32,515 nucleotides of DNA from Desulfosporosinus sp. FKB (GTDB lineage: Bacteria > Bacillota > Desulfitobacteriia > Desulfitobacteriales > Desulfitobacteriaceae). The stretch covers positions 1 to 32,515 of the forward strand of contig NZ_NADJ01000009.1 in assembly GCF_002196705.1 (NCBI RefSeq), written 5' to 3'. Position numbers and translations under genes: made by a program. Shown one piece after another: positions 24,918-31,641 of this stretch (position 1 is its first letter; every line of letters begins with the position of its first letter). Under the pieces are notes generated by a model. The model worked only from the letters and a program-made list of their open reading frames with translations. It had not been told where the DNA came from and did not search any database.

Positions 24918-25700
24918 CAAATTCAGGGCGATGCGGAGATTCTTCGTTACTTAGAACAACAAAATTTCCCCGCAGAACGATGCGCTCACACCGAACCAGT
25001 ATTCATGCACGAAGAACAACCGGTCCTAATAACTAATTTCGTCGATGGGACTAAACCGAAAGGCAGCGCAAAAGCCTTTTATTTTGCAGGGGTTCTACTT
25101 GGCCGTCTACACACATTACCCCTAGCTTCAGGTGATATGTCACGAAAAGGTGGAGCGTGGCACCATTTATCCGTTCAGGGAGGTACACGAGAGGAAATAG
25201 AAGCTGCACAATCATTTGTCATAAGCTCAGAGAAAAATGTGTCAATGGAAGATCGATCACACTATGAAACATTACTAAACGAGCTCAGACAGCTTGATGA
25301 TCTCCATGATATGCCGCAAGCCCTTATCCATCCGGACTTCGTCCCTTCAAATATGATCAAAGCGGATGTTGGGAACTGGGCAGTCATCGACTGGTCTGGA
25401 ACTGGACGGGGGCCACGCATCTTTTCTCTGGGGTTTCTTCTATGGGCTGCTGGCTTTCGAGGGAATCTGCAATGTGTCGATGCAGTCATCACTGGTTACC
25501 GTAATTATATTAATCTTGAAATTGACGAATTAAAACGGCTCTCGAATGCGATAGGTTTTCGACCGCTCATCTGGGATTGTTGGGCGTTCTGCATGGGCCG
25601 AAAAACACTCGTCGAAGCCGCGCAGGGAGTATCGGTGACGCAAGAAATTACGAAGACGATAACTAACCGCTCAGAGCAGGCATTTAAGAACCTCACTTAA
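24918..25700 (+). pseudogene. 5'-truncated aminoglycoside-phosphotransferase-like kinase
   Basis: The frame holds the C-terminal lobe of an APH/choline-kinase-type enzyme: HPDFVPSNMI (the Brenner catalytic loop, with Asp and Asn), VIDWSGTG (the DFG-like metal Asp), and the helical tail DCWAFCMGRKTLVEAA. The N-terminal lobe with the ATP-binding Lys is missing. Homologous sequence continues upstream of the first ATG (25005) as QGDAEILRYLEQQNFPAERC but stops at TAA 24915-24917. So either the gene has lost its first 80-100 codons or it is a fragment. A start at 25005 lacks a good ribosome binding site. Substrate unknown. Confidence 0.75.
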
Positions 25701-25706
25701 AACCAA

Positions 25707-25747
25707 ATGCGTTGACGAGAATAGTTTCATCTTCTCAGTCAACGCAT
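25707..25747 (-). terminator. Hairpin between convergent genes
   Basis: ATGCGTTGAC (25707-25716) pairs with GTCAACGCAT (25738-25747), extended by AGAA with TTCT. On the minus strand TTTGGTTTT follows, so it ends the SHOCT gene transcript and may also serve the plus-strand gene. Confidence 0.65.
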
Positions 25748-25755
25748 CAACCCAA

Positions 25756-26001
25756 TCAGGATATTAAATCTTGTTTTCTTCTATTAAATTCATCAACATC
25801 AATCTCGCCTTTAGCATATCTGGTTCGAAGAATTTCTAGCGCATTGTCTGTTTGTTTTGTAACACCGTGGTATCTATCCCTATGACCACGGAATATTCTT
25901 ACGATGAATACAATTAATACGAACCATAGTATTAGATGTATAACCATGCTAAGTAGCCCCAGCCCCATGAGACCACCGCTCAGAAGTCCAAATCTAACCA
26001 T
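25756..26001 (-). CDS. Small membrane protein with SHOCT domain
   Basis: The 81-residue protein has one long membrane segment (about 8-38) followed by a basic stretch (RIFRGHRDRYHG) and a C-terminal SHOCT domain: ALEILRTRYAKGEIDVDEFN. SHOCT is a short oligomerisation or scaffold motif common at C-termini of bacterial membrane proteins. AGGAGGT lies six bases before ATG, an excellent site. It is monocistronic, with a terminator just after it. Cellular role unknown. Confidence 0.88.
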   Translation of the reverse strand: MVRFGLLSGGLMGLGLLSMVIHLILWFVLIVFIVRIFRGHRDRYHGVTKQTDNALEILRTRYAKGEIDVDEFNRRKQDLIS

Positions 26002-26968
26002 GTTGATACCTCCTGAAAATTCTTGAGTTCATAATGAACTATACTCCTAATGAAGCGCTTTTTGATGAGTGAAGTATGAACAAATTGTTAAAGAATTAAT
26101 AAGTTTCGTGTAATGATAGCCCTCTATTGGGCACTAATCAAGAAATTTCAGTCCATGAATACTTAATTAAATCCTCATGAGCGAGGCCCTAACCTCGCAG
26201 GTCCATTAAAACTAACTTTTGTATCATGTTAGATTTGACGTCTAAGCTCCCAGATTGCAAACTCTGCCATCAATCCAAGATGCATACACTACGATTTGAT
26301 ATAATCCTACCCCTAAAAAAATATTATATTGTTTTTTGCTTGCTCTTTGGTAATTTTCGAGAAAACTTTGTCGCCTTTTTAGTATCGTTTGATTTGGCAA
26401 CTTTTCTGGCACCTAACCTAATAGCGGTTCGAGAAGGTTCCCAAAATCACTTGATAGGTTTCTATCTCAAAGAACCAGCCAGTTTCATTTGATCGTTTAA
26501 GGGGTTCTAACCCCTCCTTTCCAACTTCATATGCATTGAACTTAATATTTCCCATTATGAACTTTTTGGTCTCAGGGATGCAGATAGTACCAATGAGGGT
26601 CTTTTCATCAATTTGGGATTATGAGGGATGATTATTCACCAAAACCGGCTTATTATACCTTTAGGAATTTATTAAATGAGCTTAGCGTTTAAACTACAAA
26701 AAGAACCCGCAAGGTAGACATTAAACTGAACTGCTCTCTGTCAAGGGGAGCATATCAAACCGACCACCTTACGGGTTCTTTTTCTGTGATAAATATTATA
26801 CGTTAATCATCATCATTCGCAAAGACCGTAACTTTACCAATATCTTTCCTCAATTAAAGAAGCTTCCTTATGGTCAACAAGTTTGTTCATCGCCCATAAG
26901 AAAGCTCTTTCTATCAATACTGAGGTTATGAAGTTCTGCCCTTCCTTTTCCAGTAAATCATTGCAATA
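26002..26968. other. Long gene-free stretch with hairpins
   Basis: No gene is supported. A small hairpin GCGAGG/CCTCGC lies at 26181-26198. The plus-strand open frame 26226-26492 has no ribosome binding site and no recognisable features. A long inverted repeat is at 26698-26783. The part next to 26968 is the 3' flank of the sigK-like fragment. Confidence 0.5.
26698..26783. repeat. 18-bp inverted repeat with 50-base loop
   Basis: AAAAAGAACCCGCAAGGT (26698-26715) and ACCTTACGGGTTCTTTTT (26766-26783) are complementary with one mismatch. Each arm ends in A5 or T5, so the structure could terminate both strands. The loop contains TGAACTGCTCTCTGTCAAGG, which looks like the tip of an IS3-type element. 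It may be a terminator for the sigK-like gene, a mobile-element end, or both. Confidence 0.6.
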
Positions 26969-27154
26969 TTATTTCGGATTAATCCTCTTCATCTCTTCCA
27001 TCAGCCTTTGAATCGCCTTTTTTTCAATCCTTGATACATAAGATCTGGAAATCCCCAGAACCTTGGCGATCTCACGCTGAGTACGCTTAGGGCTATTCAT
27101 GAGACCATAACGCAATTGGAGCACTATTTTTTCCCTCTTAGTAAGCTTTTTGTT
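26969..27154 (-). pseudogene. 3' fragment of a SigK-like sporulation sigma factor gene
   Basis: The minus strand encodes sigma-70 region 4: LTKREKIVLQLRYGLMNSP, then TQREIAKVLGISRSYVSRIE and KKAIQRLMEEMK, ending at TAA. The helix-turn-helix and the TQREIAKxLGISRSYVSRIEK phrase match SigK (sigma-27 family) better than SigE or SigG. Regions 1-3 are absent. The fragment is joined directly to transposase sequence (SDR, GSQYTS, then NKKLTKRE) when one base is added to the G-run. In several spore formers sigK is interrupted by a skin element; this could be a by-product of such an event. Confidence 0.8.
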
Positions 27155-27834
27155 GCTTGTATATTGACTGCCCTATCGCTGTAGAAGAGCATCCCAGTTG
27201 CCGGATATTTTTTGACGGCAGATAAGAAGACATCGATACAGATTTCAGCTTTCATGTTATCAGCCATTTTGAAACCGACGATGCTTCCGTCAAAACAGTC
27301 CAATATGGCAGCAAGATAAAGTTTTCCGTCTGTCGTTGGTATTTCTGTGATATCCCCAAGCCACTTTTGGTTAGGTAATAAAGCATTAAAATCTTGACGG
27401 AGCAAGTTTTCGCTAGCTTGTGCTGCTGGATCAGCCTTGGTAATCCCTTTGGCATGGAACTTTTTCTTGGCCCTAAGATTATTTTCTCTACAAAGCTTTA
27501 GAACCAAATAATAGCTTTGGGTATAACCATTAAAAAGCTTTAACTCCAAATAAATTCGATAGGGTCCATAATCCGGATTATCTGCACATATTTTACGGAT
27601 TTTAGCCAAAAGATCTGATATTTATAGGGGCGGTCTTGTAGGCGTAGCCATTTGTAATAACCGGCTTCACTCACTTTAAGGACCTTGCACATTTCTTTAA
27701 TACTATGTTCGGTTGATTCTTTAATCTTTTGCACCCGTATAAACCTAAAGAGTTCTCGCGCAGCTACTTCTTTTGGCTCTCTGCGAAAAAACCTAATGCT
27801 TTTTTCAGGATGTCATTGGTAAAATTTTATTTAT
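27155..27834 (-). pseudogene. Truncated IS3-family element (orfA end and 5' part of orfB)
   Basis: The minus strand holds the last codons of orfA (NDILKKALGFFAESQKK, stop at 27764) overlapping the start of orfB (RVQKIKESTEHSIKEMCKVL, EAGYYKWLR). After a frameshift near 27610 it continues CADNPDYGPYRIYLELKL, WLGDITEIPTTDGKLYLAAI (first catalytic Asp) and GMLFYSDR (second Asp). The third catalytic Glu and the rest are replaced by the sigK-like fragment. At least two frameshifts and a truncation make it inactive. It belongs to a different IS3 subgroup from the intact element at 12678. Confidence 0.85.
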
Positions 27835-28133
27835 GTTAGCATTACTACCACTCTAGGGTCATTCTGCTTCCCGAAATGATACCGCTGTCTTTTGAACTGA
27901 AATTTCATTAATTAGTTTGCCTAGGAGCTTATCATGATTTTTAGAGAGGATTGAAGCTGTGTGACATCGACTCCCCTTTTAGCAAGTGGTTGGCAACTGC
28001 CAGCCGCATTAGGGAATCTCAACGACTCCTTAATCGCCATGCGTGGCGCACAAACTAAATCAGCAGATGCTGAGAATCTGCTGATTTGTGCAATATTTCT
28101 TAAACAGAACCTCTTAATTCTTTTTACATCTCT
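27835..28133. other. Spacer with hairpin
   Basis: No gene supported; an open plus-strand frame from 27961 has a GTG start but no ribosome binding site. A 12-bp hairpin AAATCAGCAGAT (28057-28068) with ATCTGCTGATTT (28076-28087) lies about 50 bases after the minus-strand gene ending at 28134 and may be its terminator. Confidence 0.45.
28057..28087 (-). terminator. Hairpin after the Hfq-like/PH-like operon
   Basis: A perfect 12-bp stem with a seven-base loop. On the minus strand TTTAGTTTG follows, a weak T-run. Position fits the end of the 28875-28134 transcript. Confidence 0.5.
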
Positions 28134-28640
28134 TTATTTAATGACGTTAATCCTACAACTACACCTTTTAATTCTATAGAACTGATTTATCATTTTATCT
28201 ATGTCTATTTTGTTAAAATCACTGGCTTCAAAACAAACTCTTCCTCCCATGTAAGGAATATCAATGAGCTTATGTTCCTTAAAAAGATAACAGAGAAGCA
28301 TGATTGAAGAAAATAATAACCCAGAATAATATACCTTCATAAGGTAACCACTGATCAATTGCGTAAATGGCTTAATCAATTTGTAGCTTTTCAGTTCATA
28401 AATTGCTTTTAATAAAATAGTCAAACTGCCAGAATACAGGAAGGCCATAAAAAAATATTTTGACCTGACTTTATAATATCTCATAGAGAGAATATTAGAA
28501 ATAGGAATAAACATGTTTCCATTTGTTTTTCTCAAGTAACTATTAATATAGTTATAGTAAAAACCACTAACTTGTAACCTCTTGTCTGTGAGAGAGATAC
28601 TGCCGACCTCTCCAACAACATCTAATCGTTCTGAGGCCAT
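28134..28640 (-). CDS. PH-like membrane protein in tandem with the Hfq paralogue
   Basis: The 168-residue protein starts one base after the stop of the Hfq-like gene, so the two are co-translated. It opens with a strand-rich segment, EVGSISLTDKRLQVSGFYY, and MFIPISNILSMRYYKV, which has the look of a GRAM/bacterial PH-like domain (xLTxKRLxF and IPxSNI). Two hydrophobic segments follow (about 66-82 and 100-121), then a further strand pair and helix (GRVCFEASDFNKIDIDKMIN) that could complete the split PH fold. So I infer a PH-like domain interrupted by a membrane hairpin. I know no function, and pairing with an RNA chaperone homologue is unexpected. Confidence 0.65.
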   Translation of the reverse strand: MASERLDVVGEVGSISLTDKRLQVSGFYYNYINSYLRKTNGNMFIPISNILSMRYYKVRSKYFFMAFLYSGSLTILLKAIYELKSYKLIKPFTQLISGYLMKVYYSGLLFSSIMLLCYLFKEHKLIDIPYMGGRVCFEASDFNKIDIDKMINQFYRIKRCSCRINVIK

Positions 28641-28641
28641 A

Positions 28642-28875
28642 TCAGACTTGCCCTTGTCTTATAAATTTAATCGGTCGAAGTGGCGAAACCGTTGAAATCA
28701 TTTGTTTAAAAAGCATTTGTTGTCTTCCATCAATCTCTAGCATTAAAGTAAAGTTGTCATTCCCAATAATTTTCCCTCGAAATTGTAAACCAGTTATTAA
28801 GTAAATAATTACTGGTGTTTTATAGGTTTGTAGTTGCTCTAGGTATGTATCTTGTAATCTGCTTCGATTAATCAT
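28642..28875 (-). CDS. hfq: Divergent Hfq paralogue (Sm-like RNA-binding protein)
   Basis: The 77-residue protein aligns along its length with Hfq: an N-terminal helix with Gln8-Asp9 (LQDTYLEQL), the Sm1 strand set PVIIYLITGLQFRGKIIGNDNFTL split as PVIIYLITGLQFRG and IIGNDNFTLMLE, and Sm2 LFKQMISTVSP at 55-65. The Sm2 hallmark in most Hfq proteins is YKHAIST. Here Lys57 is kept but His is Gln58, and Tyr is Phe. Gln8, Asp9 and Lys57 belong to the proximal uridine pocket. It is not in the usual miaA/mutL neighbourhood, so I think it is a second, divergent Hfq rather than the housekeeping copy. GGAGG lies about 11 bases before ATG. Confidence 0.85.
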   Translation of the reverse strand: MINRSRLQDTYLEQLQTYKTPVIIYLITGLQFRGKIIGNDNFTLMLEIDGRQQMLFKQMISTVSPLRPIKFIRQGQV

Positions 28876-28961
28876 TATTTTTGGGCCTCCAACTTCAACA
28901 TCAAGAAGTAATTAGTTATAAGAAAAATCTATCAAGAAAGTGGTTTTCAAAAGTAAATATA

Positions 28962-28988
28962 ATTATAACTGTATCATTTTTTCGACAA
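28962..28988 (-). promoter_or_regulatory. Possible promoter of the Hfq-like operon
   Basis: On the minus strand TATAAT (28962-28967) follows TTGTCG (28983-28988) with a 15-base spacer, shorter than ideal. It would give a leader of about 80 bases. Confidence 0.35.
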
Positions 28989-29065
28989 ATATTTCAGGTT
29001 TCATGTGAAATAATTTACTAGTGTCTTTTCCATGGCAGGAAGCACATATTGATATTTCCACCTTA

Positions 29066-29096
29066 CCCCCTCTTTGCTTGATGAGGGGGCTTTTTT
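29066..29096 (+). terminator. Orphan plus-strand terminator beside the Hfq-like gene
   Basis: CCCCCTC (29066-29072) pairs with GAGGGGG (29083-29089), followed by C and six T. No plus-strand gene lies upstream; the nearest sequence is the back of the minus-strand Hfq-like gene. So it probably ends a non-coding or antisense RNA starting somewhere between about 28870 and 29030. Confidence 0.75.
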
Positions 29097-29437
29097 ACAG
29101 TTATTTCACTATACTACATAGTTCCATATATTGAAAGCTTTAGCCTTACATATTTTAAATTACAAAGATATTTCTTTGCGTTAGCCCACTGTCTTGAGCA
29201 TCATTGATAGCCATAATGTAGAGTCTCTCTTATTCTTAGATGGAATTGAAACCTCTTTAATTTAAGTATCTTAATAAAATCTACATAATCTCTTCACAAA
29301 AATAACAAGTATCTATCCTATTATTGTGTAGTTATGGTAATTTTATCCATAACAACTCAGGTAAATGTACGTTCTGTTTGTATTGGATTTCACCCGACAA
29401 TAAACACTCACACCTAAATAAAAGGAGGAAAAGAAGC
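29097..29437. other. AT-rich spacer
   Basis: No gene or hairpin that I would defend. The final 60 bases are the leader of the small secreted-peptide ORF; the open frame running upstream of its GTG (from 29324) has no ribosome binding site of its own. Confidence 0.5.
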
Positions 29438-29548
29438 GTGAAACGTAGTCAATCTTGCAAATCATCAAAAAAGCCCTTACTAGTAGCTGGTATGTTGTTA
29501 TCTTTGTCCATAGTAGGTGAAGGTCATCTTAATGTCTGCATACGCTGA
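29438..29548 (+). CDS. Short ORF with signal-peptide-like sequence
   Basis: A GTG start with AAAGGAGG about nine bases upstream, one of the best sites in the window, opens a 36-residue frame. The product has a basic N-terminus with KRSQSCKSSKKP, then a hydrophobic run LLVAGMLLSLSIVGEG, and stops soon after. This is the shape of a signal peptide without its mature protein. From about 29517 the DNA encodes, in another frame, the end of a response regulator, so it looks as if a secreted-protein gene was cut off and joined to unrelated sequence. It could also be a functional small peptide. Confidence 0.45.
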   Translation: MKRSQSCKSSKKPLLVAGMLLSLSIVGEGHLNVCIR

Positions 29549-29672
29549 CAAGCAAGAAATGGATGAATTAGCTCGTCATTACCAAATCGATTACTTTTTA
29601 GATAAACCATTTGATTTGGAACATTTAAGTGGTGTTGTTGATGGTCTCTTGAATGCGTCGATGCTTTATTAG
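29517..29672 (+). pseudogene. C-terminal half of a response-regulator receiver domain
   Basis: The frame reads VKVILMSAYADKQEMDELA, then FLDKPFDLEHLSGVVDGLLN: the strand with the conserved Ser/Thr (MSAYA), and the conserved Lys-Pro (DKPFD) of CheY-like receivers. The part with the phosphorylated Asp is absent. It is preceded by a stop codon and by the unrelated signal-peptide ORF. An ATG at 29532 could start a 46-residue peptide but I regard it as a fragment. Confidence 0.75.
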
Positions 29673-29727
29673 AAAGAGACCAAAAACCGCCCACTGAGTT
29701 TTATGTTTCAATAGTTAATCAAAAAAG

Positions 29728-30495
29728 TCATTCTTTAGCCTGTTTGAATTGTAAAAATATGAGAGTTGAAGAAATAAATGCGGTAATAGGAATTATTAGA
29801 ATAATACCTATTCCACTGCACATAACCTGAAAGACTTCTGAGCAAAATGCTTTAGAATTTAACATGTCTAAGATAGAGTAGTTAAGCTTAACAAACCTGA
29901 TAATTAGTGTCATGAATCCTCCGATATAAGCGAAAAGCAAGGTGTTTGTCATTGTTCCCAGAATATCTTGACCAATGTTAAATCCTGACTTGAATAAACT
30001 ACTCTTAGTTATATATAAGTTGTTTTTATATAGTTCATTCATGGAAGAAGAGATCGAGATGGAGACATCAATTATAGCACCCAACAATCCCAATAAAATC
30101 TCACAAAACACTACTTTAGAAAAATCCAAGTGAATGCCAGATGATTGTATTGGAATATACTCCAATTGTTCAATGTTAAATCCCTGTATATTTGCATCTG
30201 TTCCCATTTTGTAAGTTAATAGCATTGTAAAAATTACAACTAATATTACAGATAATAGTGATGATATAGATTTATTATTAATACCATTAATGAGAAATAA
30301 AGTCATTGAGCTAATAACAATGCACCCAATGATGGTCACTTTGATCGGGTCAAGCTGATTAGTTATTAAAATCAGCATAGCAAAAAAGGTTATGAAGTTT
30401 AAACACAAACTTAAGAATGAGTTTGCCCCTTTTTCTCCTCCAACAAAGACCATAAGGAACAATAGAATAAATAATAGAATAGCTGAGACATTCAT
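29728..30495 (-). CDS. YibE/F-family membrane protein (short partner)
   Basis: The 255-residue protein has six or seven membrane helices and the YibE/F hallmarks GAIIDVSISISSSMNELY (about 140-157) and FNIGQDILGTMTNTLLFAYIGG (about 172-193). The Asp and Ser/Thr-rich patches lie in or near membrane helices and may form a transport path. It is separated from the longer YibE/F gene by three bases, so they form one operon, and the two proteins share the same motifs, which suggests duplication and a heteromeric complex. The family has no established function that I know of. Confidence 0.88.
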   Translation of the reverse strand: MNVSAILLFILLFLMVFVGGEKGANSFLSLCLNFITFFAMLILITNQLDPIKVTIIGCIVISSMTLFLINGINNKSISSLLSVILVVIFTMLLTYKMGTDANIQGFNIEQLEYIPIQSSGIHLDFSKVVFCEILLGLLGAIIDVSISISSSMNELYKNNLYITKSSLFKSGFNIGQDILGTMTNTLLFAYIGGFMTLIIRFVKLNYSILDMLNSKAFCSEVFQVMCSGIGIILIIPITAFISSTLIFLQFKQAKE

Positions 30496-30498
30496 AAT

Positions 30499-31641
30499 TC
30501 AAAATTCTCCGATTTTATTTCTTTTCAGCAGAAACACAGAAATATAGATGCTCACAGGAATACTGATAACAATTCCTATACATCCGGTAAGCGCCCGTAC
30601 AACTTCAAGAGAGATGTTAAAATTCATTATATCAAGAATTGAAACATCATTGATTAATCGGATCAAAATAATAGGAATACTTCCACTGAAATAAGCAAAA
30701 ATTAACGTATTGGACATCGTACCCATAATATCTTGCCCAATTTCTAAACCTGACTTTAGAAGGATCTTCTTCTCTAGCAAGGGATTTTTATGATATATTT
30801 CCTGTAGAGACGAGGAAATTGAAATGGCAATATCCATGATTGCGCCTAAAGTACCGATTAATATCTCAGCCATAAATATTTGTTCAGGTGGAAAATTGAA
30901 AAACTCCATTTCTTCGTAATGGATTCCGTTTGCATGCAAGAGCATTATTACGACATAAGTTATTAACATGGAAATAAGAGTACCAACTATAGTACTTAGG
31001 ATTGCGGCGAAGGTCTTCTTTCTTATTCCGGTTGCTAATAATAAAGACCCGATAATAAATATAATACATGCCAAAGAGGAAATAACTATAATGTTATACC
31101 CAAGTAAAATTAATCTGATGACGAAAGAAATAATAACCGCATTGATGATTACACTGGTCAAAGCCCTTAATCCCTTAACGCCTCCTATTAAAGAAATTAA
31201 CAAAACAAATAAAATAGAAACATAAGCAAGATATTTATCTCGTTTAACATCTAGGATTACGGCGGATGTAATTTTTTTATCCTGATTTACTTGAAGTTTA
31301 ACAAAAACTTCATTATTTAATTTCAAATCCAAGTCGGTAGCATGAGAATACGTTGATGAATTCTGCAGTTGAATAATTTCTCCTTTATAAATTCCGTTCA
31401 CAATAATTGCGTTAATTTGTTGCTTTTTAATTTGTTGATTACTGAGATGTTTTGTAGTTATTGAGGTGATTTTAGCAATTGTCTTATTATAATAATTTTC
31501 ATTGCTAAATTTAAACCAAAAACCAATTATGCAAATAATTAACAGTATTGTAATAATGAAATGCAGTTTGTGATTATTACATTTCATATAATCTTTAAAA
31601 TATTTCTTCATTCTATTAATTTCAAAAGGTATTCCCGTCAT
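30499..31641 (-). CDS. YibE/F-family membrane protein (long partner)
   Basis: The 380-residue protein begins with a membrane helix (about 25-43), then an extracytoplasmic beta-rich domain (about 50-135, including NAIIVNGIYKGEIIQLQNSS), then seven or so helices. Family motifs are GAIMDIAISISSSLQEIY (about 262-279) and GLEIGQDIMGTMSNTLIFAY (about 293-312). The extra N-terminal domain, absent from the short partner, recalls an OB-like fold common in YibE/F. The start at 31641 has AAAGGAT about ten bases upstream; an internal ATG at 31611 lacks a site. It is the first gene of the pair. Confidence 0.9.
   Translation of the reverse strand: MTGIPFEINRMKKYFKDYMKCNNHKLHFIITILLIICIIGFWFKFSNENYYNKTIAKITSITTKHLSNQQIKKQQINAIIVNGIYKGEIIQLQNSSTYSHATDLDLKLNNEVFVKLQVNQDKKITSAVILDVKRDKYLAYVSILFVLLISLIGGVKGLRALTSVIINAVIISFVIRLILLGYNIIVISSLACIIFIIGSLLLATGIRKKTFAAILSTIVGTLISMLITYVVIMLLHANGIHYEEMEFFNFPPEQIFMAEILIGTLGAIMDIAISISSSLQEIYHKNPLLEKKILLKSGLEIGQDIMGTMSNTLIFAYFSGSIPIILIRLINDVSILDIMNFNISLEVVRALTGCIGIVISIPVSIYISVFLLKRNKIGEF

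Noticed and set aside
26226-26492. 88-codon plus-strand open frame with CKLCHQSK
   Set aside because: No ribosome binding site and no family resemblance; the single CxxC is not enough.
27961-28179. 72-codon plus-strand frame starting GTG
   Set aside because: No ribosome binding site, and it crosses the hairpin and the end of the minus-strand operon.
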